Shown piece after piece: positions 24,707-36,377 of a stretch of DNA of 64,000 bases. Numbering within the stretch: the first letter of the stretch is position 1; each line of letters begins with the position of its first letter. This stretch comes from Lingula anatina. Its lineage: Eukaryota; Brachiopoda; Lingulata; Lingulida; Lingulidae. The DNA is taken from the NCBI RefSeq assembly GCF_001039355.2, contig NW_019775847.1, positions 34,581 through 98,580 of the forward strand, given 5' to 3'. The translations under genes were made by a program, and so were the position numbers. The notes under the pieces are model-generated. The model saw nothing but the letters and a program-made list of their open reading frames with translations, was not told where the DNA came from and did not search any database.

Positions 24707-27700
24707 ATTATATATGACATCTGTAAAGTAGATCTTCACAGATGCATCAGTAATAATACTTATTTTTTCCTTTAAGATCTATACGGTAAATTAACACCAA
24801 TCTTCCCAATTTACAATAAAAACGTAGATAGGATGTTGGAGTAATTGCTTTGGCACCTTTTCGTAAATGGGGGGGGGGGGCGTTTTTTTTTTTTTTTTTT
24901 TTCAAATTAACGCTTTCAAGAGTAGAATTTCTTTTTAAGTCATTTCGTTTGATCCTGGCATTATAGCATTATAAACATGTAACAATCGTAGCTCAACTAG
25001 AAATTTGATAACATTGAAACAATTAGGCCTATACGTCGAATAGAAAATACGGTATACATGAGTAATGCATACCTTAAATATAGTGGATTCTACTTCAATT
25101 TGCCATCTGTTTAAAAACACCTTCATCTTGTAGTGTCTTATCTCCAAACAAAGGTATGCATAAAGGTAAAATAATTCTGGCAACTTTTCACATCGACATG
25201 CATACTGATAGGAAAACGTGAGACAAAAAGACGGCAAATGATAACATATTCCGTTAGAAAGTGTTTGCTTCATCTAAATGTAAGAAATATACGATAGAAA
25301 CACATTTTAAAGCTTAACAACAAAGCTTAACAACATTCAGCATTAGCAATGCAAAAAAGAAAGTATTCAATGGGATTTTATAAGATAACATTTTTTTTTA
25401 TCAAATTGGCTGCCAAATTTCCGAATTAAGAAAATAATATGCCCCTTGCAATCTTCCTAATGGAGCCAAAATCCAACTGTCAACTGCTAATCTCATTGCT
25501 TTGTCATGTGGGGTTAAAGGTTAACGATTTTTAAAATGTTAGACTGTTATTGTAGACGATTTTCACAAACTATAGAAATCGAAGTCTATCTAACCAACAT
25601 GGATAACCAGTGCACTGTATACCAGAGAGAGGGGTACAGCTGGCGTATGCAGTGAAACTGGAATTAAATCAGAGTTTAAAAAAAAAAAAAAGAAAAATGG
25701 AAGAACTAAACCCCATTAAAAGCAGACCTTAACAAATTGGCACTGTCCGCACTGTTAACGCCACTTAAGGTTACTGCGTTTTATTTCCTCGTCCTTCGTT
25801 GTCCAAGCGTCCAGTTTAAGGAAGGACGTGGCCAATTTATGGAGAAACCCCCAATTATCAGCGGAAGGATGGTGATAATATGACAATTTACAGGGACATC
25901 TAACTCGCGGGCGCGCATACGATGTTCGGTCCTTGCCACCTCGTGTTACGTACTTCAAATCTTCTTGTTCATCTATTTCCTCCTTCACTCAGTCAGGTTT
26001 TTTTTCTTGCACGGTTTGATCATAAGCTGTGACGATGCTAAGTTAACGTTATGGTGCATTCAAATAATTTACCTTGAACAGCATGGCATATGCTTTTCGG
26101 ATTTTGTGATAATGATGGAATAATTTTTTTGGTGGCATCCTGGAGGGTTCAAGCAATACCTATCTATCGATCTATAATAACATGTCCAAAACAACGGTTT
26201 TAAGGATGCAATTTTCCTGTGTATAAACATTAAAATAAAATTAAAAGATTTGGCATTTTCTAGGTAAATCACTTTGCATTATGCTGCAATGGTTTTTAAG
26301 CGCAACCTTTCTGCAGATAAACATGAAATAAAGATAAAAATTTAAAGATTCGAAAATTCCAAGTCAAATCCATCCTTGCATTATACTGCAAATAATTATT
26401 TACCCTTTTTTGTAACTGAACGTCCACAACAATAACAATACGGAACGTAAAAAACGGAAATGTTTTTTCTCTATCCGGGCATCCCATATGCGCGAAGAAG
26501 CGGTCAGGCGAGTGAAATGACCTCCCGTGTCCTAATCGAGGACAGCAGGTGTCAGGAAAACCATTATAATCTATATATATGTCGGATACGCATCGTAATG
26601 GGCGGTATTTGGTCATAGGAACTCGGCATTGTGTAAATGAAATATCTACATCTACTTCCTTATAGGTGAAATTGCAATAAACAAATAAGAGGCAGAGATG
26701 CTATACAATGATAAATCCAATATAACTGACGTGCTAGTCATAAATCATAGATTGTTGAAAATTTATAGCATAACAAATAGTTGCAGTGTCTATAAACTAC
26801 GTAATGAATTTTCTTTTTAATTTAAATCAATTCATTCTGTCTTGGTCAGACTTCTCCAGCCTCCATTGTACATTTCCCTCAAAGCTAAATTTCCATGAAA
26901 ATAATAAATAAATGAAGATAAAAATGTTTTCAAAAAATAAATAGATAGATGTGTGAAAAATTAAGATATCAAAAAATCATCCAAGACTCAGGACAGAAAA
27001 AGCCTGTGCATGCGTTACATCTCTTTAATCTTCTGTTGATTTCACTATATTTCAGAAACGTGTTGCATTTTATTGGTTATGAGCGAAGAGAAGAGTTCCC
27101 TGGCCTGACATTGCTCTTTCTAATACCTACAATTCGTACACGGGCAATGCCTTTAAAAAATGCACAAATGATCCAGCCTTCAGCAGATCAAATGATTTGT
27201 ATGATCCTTACTTCCCTGTTGAAAACACAACCATAGGCCTAGTTGTTATTTAGATTGGCCACAAACCACGCAGTTGGTAGAATTCTGTCCCTTGGAGGTA
27301 GTCGTCGACTCGAAGTCACCGAGACTACTATGGGAGTGTGCGGTTTGACACCTTTTTCTGACAACAGTTAATTGTAATAAACGCTCGCTTGGTTGTCAAC
27401 TAATAAATCTCAAAACCACATAAATGACATTTTTAATATGCAAATTTATAATAACACACAAGAATACCATTAAAAAACAGCAAAATACCACATTTGCACA
27501 TTCAATTGTACACGTACCAGTAGAGTGAGCATGCAGCACCGGTACTTATTTACATTTTCCTTTTTTGTCATCTTTTTTATATTGTCTACATCGGTGCCTT
27601 CCCGTTTATGAAAATAAAATGGAAATAACCAGATAATTATATACGCTGAGCAAAAATTTAAACGCCCCATGTGAATTATTTTTGTAGCAATTAGTTTTAT

Positions 27701-27927
27701 AACAAGCGACTCCAAATGAGCTGATGACTCATTGATGTTGTCTCATAATTTTAATTTTAATCTGCAGCACACTTTCATATAATATCTTCACATCTGGAAA
27801 GATAAGACAGTCGACATGGATGTAGCAAACATTACACCATTATACCATTCAAAGTTTACACGGTGCGATCAGACAATCTCTATCATCGAAATTCTCTGAA
27901 ATGATATCATCTTGCGGTAACGTATCT

Positions 27928-28085
27928 AGGCCCGTAAACAGCAATATTTCGAAGGGGGGGGGATATTTTTTCCGAAAAAATAGACTTATACCATGTAAAA
28001 CCTTCGTGTACCTAGACCAAATTTTACCCAGAGTGGACCTTTTCCGATCAAAAAAATGCGGTTCGTTCGACCTCCCCCCCCTCTC
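27928..28085. mobile_element. decayed family 1 MITE in duplication unit 1
   Basis: It contains the internal blocks of the element at 3196-3362 (taccatgtaaaacc, cccagagtggaccttttcc, gttcgacc followed by a C run). The ends are eroded: the left reads CTAGGCCCGTAAACAGC, and the right inverted repeat is not intact. Confidence 0.55.
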
Positions 28086-28361
28086 TCCCCCTCCGTATCA
28101 CAAAGTAACAACTAACTAGTCACTGAAAACGATTCTATCTCGTTCACCACAATTTATCTGAAGACTGCGACACCTTAATTCACTGTCAACACCTCAGTCG
28201 CCACACCTAAACGGCTCGTCGCTCACGGACAATGTACAAAGGGGAACTACTGCCCAAAGCATTATGTGCCTCGTACGTCCCATTGCACAACAACGCGGAA
28301 AGGAAATATTTTCTGACCAATAACAGAGAAGCCAGAATTGTTTTCAGGATATTCAGATGTG

Positions 28362-28369
28362 TTTAAAAG
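28362..28369 (+). promoter_or_regulatory. putative TATA-like box of BRICHOS gene 1
   Basis: TTTAAAAG lies about 90 nt upstream of the end of the non-coding first exon (donor at 28,459). In gene 2 the aligned sequence is TTTTAAAC at 35,014-35,021, so the box is altered there. Position-based inference. Confidence 0.3.
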
Positions 28370-28833
28370 CAGCGAATTTCGCATAGGGCTGTATCGTTTC
28401 TGAAAAAGTTACAACCATAAGGTCTGTGAGGAGTCTTTTCACTCGAGGTCAGTCTTAGGTAAGAACATGAATTTATACACTTTCAGCTGAAACGTTTTCG
28501 TCACGGAAACTTTAATTTAATGTGGTGTTATTTCTCAGTTATTTCAATTATTTTAGGTTTGGTCTGCTCAACAATGCAATTTTTTGAGGGTTCATTTAGA
28601 TGAAAAGGAACACTCGTTACATTATATGTGGTATAAAACGCAAATATCACTAAGCTTTATACTCGCTGTTAATGTGAAAATGGTGCATATACATCTGTAT
28701 TCAAACTGCACATTTCAAAGTGCATCGTTTCGTAGGTAATCAGTATTTTTAACAAAGCTTAAATTCTCTAATAAATCAAATTACGAACTTATTTTCAGGA
28801 TTGTTTGTTAAACCTAGCTCGTCATCTATCAGC

Positions 28834-31800
28834 ATGTCTACAGAAAAAGTCGCCACCGTCGATTCTTTCCAAGTCGGACTTCCACCGGTAAGTTTTTTAA
28901 AGCTTCCGCCAGTTAAGTTTCACGTTTAAAATATAACTTTAACCGACAAGAGGTGCCGGTTCACAACTACACCATTAAGAGTATCGTTTTGCCGGACATA
29001 TGTTCATTCCATTCTGTATTTTACACCATTATTTATTTACTTATTTTGAAAATATCTTTAAACTTATTTTGAAAATATCTTTAAGGCTGGCACATCTATA
29101 TGCCAACGAATCTTGAGAATACTACGGTAAAATGAGGAATTATAAGGCATTTTGTGTGGCTTCTATTTATTATGGGTTATTGCAACCAAACCAGTCGAAG
29201 TTACCTTATTCAAAAATAAATTTAAAATGCTATGCTGATCATCATTAGAGTTGCTTTAAATCTATATATCTCTGTCCAATTTCAAACTTTTCTTAACAAA
29301 ATGCGCTCTCGGGTAGTCATGAGTTTCATTGACCGCAAGTAGTAATACAATTTTAATTTCCAGGCTTATAGACCAGCTGAGGTCAAAGGTCAATCCAAGA
29401 CGGGCTGGAAGGTGTCCGTTGCTGTCTTAGCTGTGGCTGTTGTTGTCTTGGTGATCACTGGAGGATTTTACATAGGTTATCTGCAAAACGAACTAGCGGT
29501 AAGCTTTTTAAAACTAGCATTCTAGAGTTATTTAAGAGTGATCAGTAGCTTATGTCGTTAGATAATTCAAAAATATACATAGCATATTTAGTTATTTTGA
29601 GAAGAGGTTACTATCACAATTCCCACAATATGGTACTGAGGGAACACAAGTACACGTATATCAGTGTGCATTAAACTGACATTCTCGATCCTTATTTATT
29701 TAACCATTTATCTATTTTAGCAACGAACCACGCTAGAGCAAGCAAAAGTAAGTACTTATTGCTTATAACGATAACATGTATCATATTTATTGAAAATTTT
29801 GTTTCTGTTACATCTATTCTTAGATGTTTAAAATTACAAGGCTTCAGCTTTAAATAATTAAACAAAACGGGAAATTTAAACAAGTAATTCCTATTTTACA
29901 CTATACTTTTCTTTATCGTTCGCTTTTATTTTCTCTGCCAGACATTTGCCGTTCGTTTCCACGAGAAAGGCAATATCGTTCAAGAGAAGATTGCGGTGAA
30001 CCTGCAGACACAAACTGAGACTTTCTTCGGCGTGAAACACAATGATGTTCCAAAATTTACTGCAGTCAACGATTTCAAGCAGGTGAGTATTTTTTAAAGA
30101 AACTAGAATATCAGATCTGTAATATTGACATTAAACATTGCGCGCAAAATGATGCTTCATCGCTCCCAGATAGAACGCCTTTTTATTTTCCTTAGCTCAA
30201 TGTTTTCTTATCTCCAAAAAGGATCTGATCTGGGCAATTTAACAAATAAAAAATAAAAATTTTTACCTCAGACAATAAAATATAGATTACAACGGCGCGT
30301 TGAATCCCATCGATCGATTGTATGTGATGTCGTTTCATAATTTTGGAAAGACAATTCTGTTTTGAAATATCATATCATGTCAATCATTTATACTTAGTTA
30401 AGTGCTTGAGGTCACAAAATTTCTGTTTAACTAAAATCAATGTCAACTTTTATCTTAAGGGCATCACCGTTGTTCATGTACCTTCTGCCGGGGCCTGCTA
30501 CGTCCGAGTGCTAGACACGACCTTCCCAAAGCCCCAGGATCTCAAGGACGAACTGGATGCCCACGCTGTGAGTAGACTGACTGTTAGCAGAGATCCCCTT
30601 TAATACCTTTGGTGGCATGTCAAAGATATTTATGTCTTAGTTCTAAGACTTTGGAGCTTAAAGAAATCAAAAGCTTACAGGGTCGCTTAGAATTATCGAT
30701 GTTTGGCTACCTAATTTAAAAAGTGGCAGCTGGTGTCTTAGAAAACGACAACAGACGCAAGGTCAAAAAGAAAGGAACGCACGCAATCGTTCACGCGACT
30801 GAAGACGTGTTAGAGAAAAGTTGGCCTTAACGCATGTGTTGCTGCTGACATCAAGTCTCAAAAACATGACTTTTAAGTCATTAATTTATTGTTCACGTAC
30901 GTAATGACACATAATGCTAGTGCTAGTGCTATTGGTAGTGATGAAACTAAAGTAAAAAGCAATAAATACATTTATAATAATGAAATTATAAATAACAAAG
31001 AGACTGAAATACAATAAATGTATACACAAATTAAATTAAAAAAGAGAGAGGCCGAGCAAAATACATGTTATTAACGACAACAATGTAAAATGACACCATA
31101 AATACATAGTTAAGTATCGTGAAGCTCTAGTTTTGTTATATACTTTCTGATAATAATACTCACATAATATTTGGCAACTTAAATTTAGCAGCAACTATGA
31201 CGGCCACGATAAGACGGGATCGTCTAAAAGGATAATGTACATGTCATATTAACAGAATATCGTTATAAAAGATGACGTCTTTAACGAACTCGAAACATAA
31301 CCCCTGACTTATTTACTCTGTTAAGATGACGATGATTTACTCATATCATCCATATCGATATAAATTAACAACTAAATGCAAATGTACAAAATGTTCTAGA
31401 AAGTTACTTTCTTACGTACGGAAGAGAACAACCTGACTGCGTCCAGCACTAGTATGCACTGGCTTATATAGCTGCTGCAACTAAAAACTACTCAAATATT
31501 CATAAACTGATGATAGCGACATTGCGTTAGTTGTGACTGCGTGAATACATTGTCGCAGTCAACAGCAGTCAACAGTCAACAGAGAGTGACAAAACATATT
31601 TCAAGAGCAAGACCGCTAAGTAAAGGACAAGTGTTGAAGTCACTTGTTAATTGTAAATTGTTGTGTAAAAACTAATTATCTAATACTTTGGTCGTCACTT
31701 AATGTTCAATTAAATGTGATTGATCATTGTTGTCCCAGATTTGGTCGCATTTTTTATACAGTTGAATTTCAGTTTCGCAATTTAAATTTATACTCATTAA

Positions 31801-32282
31801 CATCTTATTGTATTATCGTTATAGAACGAAACTTGGGATGAGGTGCCACGCGAATACCACTATTTCAAGACAGTCAAGCCCGCCATTGGGGACGCTTCTT
31901 TCTTACCTGCTGAGATCAAGAGCCACTGCCAAGGTTTACCTATATATTGGACTGTACCTGTCAGCTCTCCAGGTGTCAACTCCAGTAAGTGACAGTTTAG
32001 TCTTATGAACCTGTCATCGTAGTAAAATACTCTGCAGATTGCTATTTCTTCCTCTCAATTTTAACTCTCGTGTTCTGTTCTTTTTTCAAATTTTATTACT
32101 TGGTTCAAGGTTAAAAATCGTTGATGCATATTTTCAGAAACAAGTCGTGAAATAATTTAACGTGATTTTTTTTTTCTTTTATAGGGCAGAGACGCGTAGC
32201 AGCAGAATTAACAGAAGCACAACGTAGTGTAGCTGTATGCGTTCGTGTATTTGGGAGACATATCTTCACAGTTAGTTTCTAA
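28834..32282 (+). CDS. BRICHOS-domain type II membrane precursor 1, putative antimicrobial-peptide precursor
   Basis: Seven coding exons: 28834-28887, 29364-29498, 29721-29747, 29942-30082, 30460-30567, 31825-31984 and 32185-32282, stop TAA. They join to 240 residues. A non-coding first exon ends at 28,458 and its acceptor is at 28,798. Residues 1-34 are a cytosolic tail, 35-58 a signal-anchor transmembrane helix, then a linker, and a BRICHOS domain from about residue 100 to 205 with its cysteine pair at C132 (GACYVR) and C190 (SHCQG). RQRR at 209-212 is a furin-type site. The last exon then encodes VAAELTEAQR and the core SVAVCVRVFGRHIFTVSF, a cationic, beta-prone segment with one cysteine. 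Known family fact: BRICHOS domains chaperone beta-prone client peptides, and polychaete arenicin, alvinellacin and capitellacin are released from the C-terminus of such precursors. The antimicrobial role here is inference. Confidence 0.88.
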
Positions 32283-32768
32283 ACATCGCGAGAGAGAATG
32301 GCTTTACGCTATTTTTGTGCACAATTTGTCTTGAAAAATGCAAAATATTTTTTAAATATTTTTAAATATTTTAAAAAATATCTTAAAATTCTCTACCGGG
32401 TCAAACTAATCTGTTGACGATATAGAATGCATGCTTGCATTTTAAAAAGTGCATTTTCATATGTTATGTTGTTAATGTTAGAACAATGTATGCTATAATC
32501 TGAGTGATAAATACATTAATTACAGCTCTATTTGTTAAAATATTTACAAGGTACAAAATAAATCCCAAAATGAACATTTGAGTCTTCATATTTTGTATCA
32601 CTATGATGTTAAATGAAATGTCAAGATAACCATGTGGATTGTTTACATTTAATCATTCCTAATTATAGTTATCATGTTTAGTTGCGTGTTTAATATTGTA
32701 AACCAATGTCACATTCTTATATACAGTATTTATACCCACGTATACATTTTCACCGGTAAACAAGGTGC

Positions 32769-32774
32769 AATAAA
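32769..32774 (+). terminator. polyadenylation signal of BRICHOS gene 1
   Basis: AATAAA about 487 nt past the stop, conserved in gene 2 at 39,689-39,694. A nearer AATAAA at 32,557-32,562 is an alternative. Confidence 0.45.
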
Positions 32775-34552
32775 TATTCATTTAATGGTAGTCACTTTCT
32801 TTAGTATATTCTAATAGTCATCATCAAAGATTTAGTCGACTTCACGTTAGATCCATGATGTTCGGATATGCATCATAATGGGCGGTATTTGGTCATGGGA
32901 ACTCGGCATTGTGTAAATGAAATATCTACATCTACTTCCTTATAGATGTTTTTGCAATAAACAAATTAGAGGCAGAGATGCTATATAATGATAAATCCAA
33001 TACAACTGACATACTAGTCATAAATCATAGATTGTTGAAAATTTATAGCATAACAAATAGCTGTAGTGTCTATAAACTACGTAATGAATTTTCTTTTTAA
33101 TTTAAATCAATTCATTCTGTTTTGATCAGACTTCTCCAGCCTCCATAGAATTATTTTCCCCCACAGCTAAATTTCATGAAAATAATAAATAAACGAAAAA
33201 AATAATAAAAAGATAAAAATATTTTCNTAAAAAAAAAAAAAAAAAAAAAAATAGATAGATAGATGTGTGAAAAATTAAGATATCAAGAAATCATCCAAGA
33301 CTCAGGACAGAAAAAGTCTGTGCATGCGTTAGGGAGCTAGGTTAAAGTGAAGGCTTGTTTTAGGCTGTAAACTTCTAAAGGATAACAATTCAAGAAAAAA
33401 TTATTGGCCAAACAACATGGTCTTTATTACTGTATATTTCATATCAATAGCCAATAACATAAATAATCATGGTCAATAATGCATGCATTTAATTTAAGAG
33501 ATGCTTGCATTTTTTATGTTTTTATCATTTATACTGAAAGTTCCACTCTCTCCATATCTTCAATCTTCAGCAGATTTCACTATTCTTAGAAAATTATTGC
33601 ATTTTATTAGTTATGTCGAAGGGGAGAGTTTTCTGGTTTGAGAAGGCCTGACATTGATCTTCATAATAGCTACAATAGCTACAATTCACGGGCAATGCAT
33701 TTTAAAAATGCACAAATGACGCAACCTTTAGCAGATCAAATTATTTATATGATTCATAATGATAAAATTTTTAATTTTAAAAATAATTTCAAAAAACTCT
33801 TCGTGTTTCTACACCATATGCTGAAAGCGTACCTGAGAGCTTTCGTCCCAACACTTGGAACTTCATCAGTCACACTGTTGAAAACACAACCATAGGCTTA
33901 TTTGTTTTTTAGATTCGCCACAAACCACACAGTTGGTAAAATTCTGTCTCTTTGACATAGTCGAAGTCACGGAGCCTACGGGAGTGTGCTGTTTGACACC
34001 TTTTTCTGACAACAGTTAACTGTAATAAATGCTCGCTTGGTTGTCAACTAATAAATCTCAAAACCGCATAAAATAACATAACATAATGTGCAAATTTATA
34101 ATAACACACTAGAATACTATTAAAAACACCATATTTGCATATACGATTATAGGGTGTGCGTGCGGTACTGGTACCGGTACATATTTATATTTTCCTCTTT
34201 TTGTCCTCTTTTTATAGGGTCTACCTTGGAGCATTGGCGTTTATGACAATAACATGGAAATAACCAGATAACTATATACGCTGAGCAAAAAAAAAAAAAA
34301 AGTAACGCCCCACATGAATTACTTTTGTAACGAGCGACCCCAGATGATGTTGCCTCATAAATTTAATTTTTAATTTGAAGCACATGTACACTGAACAACA
34401 AAATCACTTTGCAGATTTCATATAATATTTTCACATATAGAAAGATGGGACAGTGGACATACACGGTCGGTGTTTACACGGGGCGGTCAGACAATCTCTA
34501 TAATCGAATTTCTCTGAAATCATAACATCTTGCGGTAACGTATCTACGTATC

Positions 34553-34745
34553 CAGGCCCCTAACCAGCAATTTCAAAAAGGGGGGGGGGGTTAAGTGGAC
34601 TTAAACCATCAAGCCTTCGTGTACCTAGACCAAATTTTATCCAGGGAAGACCTTTTCCTGGCAATAAGGGCGGTTTGTTCGAACCCAGCAAGATCCCCCC
34701 ACCCCCACCCCCACCCCCCCCCCCATCCCTAGGCTACGGGCCTCG
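34553..34745. mobile_element. decayed family 1 MITE in duplication unit 2
   Basis: It starts CAGGCCCCTAACCAGC and ends GGCTACGGGCCTCG, imperfect inverted termini of the family seen at 3196-3362. The interior has G and C runs expanded by homopolymer growth. Its presence at the same place in unit 1 shows that the insertion predates the duplication. Confidence 0.65.
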
Positions 34746-35490
34746 TATCGCAAAGTAACCTTATAAGTCACTGGATATGATTCTTTCTCGTTCATCATAA
34801 TTATCTGAAGACGGCGACACCTTAATTCATTGTCAACACCTCAGTTGACACCTAAATGGCTCGTCACTCACGGACAATGCCAAAAAAAGGGAAATACTGC
34901 CCAAAGCATTATATGCCTGGTACGTAACATTGCACAACAACGCGGAAGAAAAAAACAACATTTTTTGACCAATAAGAGAGAAGCCAGAATTATTTCAAGG
35001 ACATTTAGAGGTGTTTTAAACAGCGAATTTCGCATAGGGCTGTATCGTCAATGAAATTTTTACAACCAAAGGGTTGGTGAAGAGTCCCTTTACTTCGAAG
35101 CCAGTCTTAGGTAAGTACATGATTTTATACACTTTGAGCTGAAACGTTTTCGTCAGGAAAACTTTTATTTAATGTGGTGAATTTTATCAATTATTTCAAT
35201 AATTCTAATGTTTTGTTTACTTAACAATGCATATTTTTTCGAGGGAATGTTTAGATGAATAGGCGCACTCGTTACATTATATGTGGTACGAAGCGCAAAT
35301 ATCACTAAGCTTTATATTCGCTATTAATTTGAAAATGATGTATATACAGCTGTATGCAAACTGCACACTTCAAAAAGCATCGTTTCGTAGGCAATCAGTA
35401 TTTTTTTATCAAAGCTTAAATTCTCTAGTAAATCAAATTACAAACTTATTTTCAGGATTGTTGGTTAAACCTAGCTCGTCATCTATCAGC

Positions 35491-36342
35491 ATGTCTACAG
35501 AAAAAGTCGCCACCGTCGATTCTTTCCAAGTCGGACTTCCGCCGGTAAGTTTTTTAAAGCTTCCTCCGGGAAAGTTTCACGTTATAACTGCAACCGAAAA
35601 GAGATGTCTTTTCACAACAGCATCATTAAGACTGCCGCTTTGCTGGACTAATGTTTGTCAAAAAAATTCCACTCCGTATTTTACACCATTATTTATTTAT
35701 TCATTGTGAAAATACCTTTAAGCTTTATGCCAATATATCTTGAGAATACAACGGTAAAATTAGGAATTATAAGGTATTTTGCACGGCCTCTATTAATTAT
35801 AGATTGGTACAAAACCAACCGAAGTAACCTTATTCAAAATTAAATATAAAAAACGTTGCTGATCATCATATAATAGTTGCTTTAAATCTATAAACCGTCT
35901 GCCTGTCCGAATTCAATCTTTTCTTAACCAAAATGCACTCTTGCGCAGTCGCGAGTTTTATCGACGACAAGTTATAATAAAATTTTAATTTCCAGGCTTA
36001 CAGACCAACTGAGGTCAAAGGTCAATCCAAGACGGGCTGGAAGGTGTCCGATGCTGTCTTAGCTGGTGTCCGTTGCTGTCTTAGCTTAGCCGTTGTTGTC
36101 TTTGTGTTCACTGGGGGATTCTACATAGGATATCTGCAAAACGAACTGGCGGTAAGCTTTTTAACCAACATTCTTAGAAGCACTTCAAGAGTAATCAATA
36201 GCATGTCGTTAAATAATTAAAAAATATAAATAGCATATTTAGTTATTTTGAGAAGTGGTTACTATCACAATTACCACAATATGGTACTGAGTGAACACAA
36301 GTACATGTATATCAGTGTGTATTAAACTGACATTCTCGATCC

Positions 36343-36377
<35 letters not shown>

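Larger units (their letters stand above)
22791..26578. other. intergenic interval without a supported gene
   Basis: It holds an inverted-ended dispersed repeat (23,365-23,684), a TAA microsatellite (about 23,808-23,850), a retroelement-tail-like string (24,672-24,706) and G/T homopolymers near 24,870-24,902. Short reading frames such as the minus-strand one at 25,755-25,988 have no family motif and no splice partners. Confidence 0.5.
26579..32838 (+). repeat. tandem segmental duplication, unit 1
   Basis: It begins ATGTCGGATACGCATCGTAA and aligns in the same orientation with the unit starting at about 32,867 (ATGTTCGGATATGCATCATAA). It ends at tcatcatcaaagatttagtcg, matched near 39,762. The unit contains upstream DNA, promoter, all exons and the 3'UTR of one BRICHOS gene. 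It lacks an insertion of about 240 bp present in unit 2 at about 33,332-33,575, and its intron 5 has different contents. Confidence 0.9.

Noticed and set aside
25755-25988. Charged minus-strand reading frame with a slightly GC-rich stretch
   Set aside because: No recognisable domain, no splice sites joining it to anything, no signal or membrane segment.
26949-27236. 95-residue plus-strand reading frame near the start of duplication unit 1
   Set aside because: The aligned sequence in unit 2 (33,300-33,895) is interrupted and shifted, so the frame is not conserved between the copies.
30895-31468. Block in intron 5 of BRICHOS 1 as an extra alternative exon
   Set aside because: No open frame with acceptor and donor in phase, and it is not conserved in gene 2; it looks like an indel or insertion difference.
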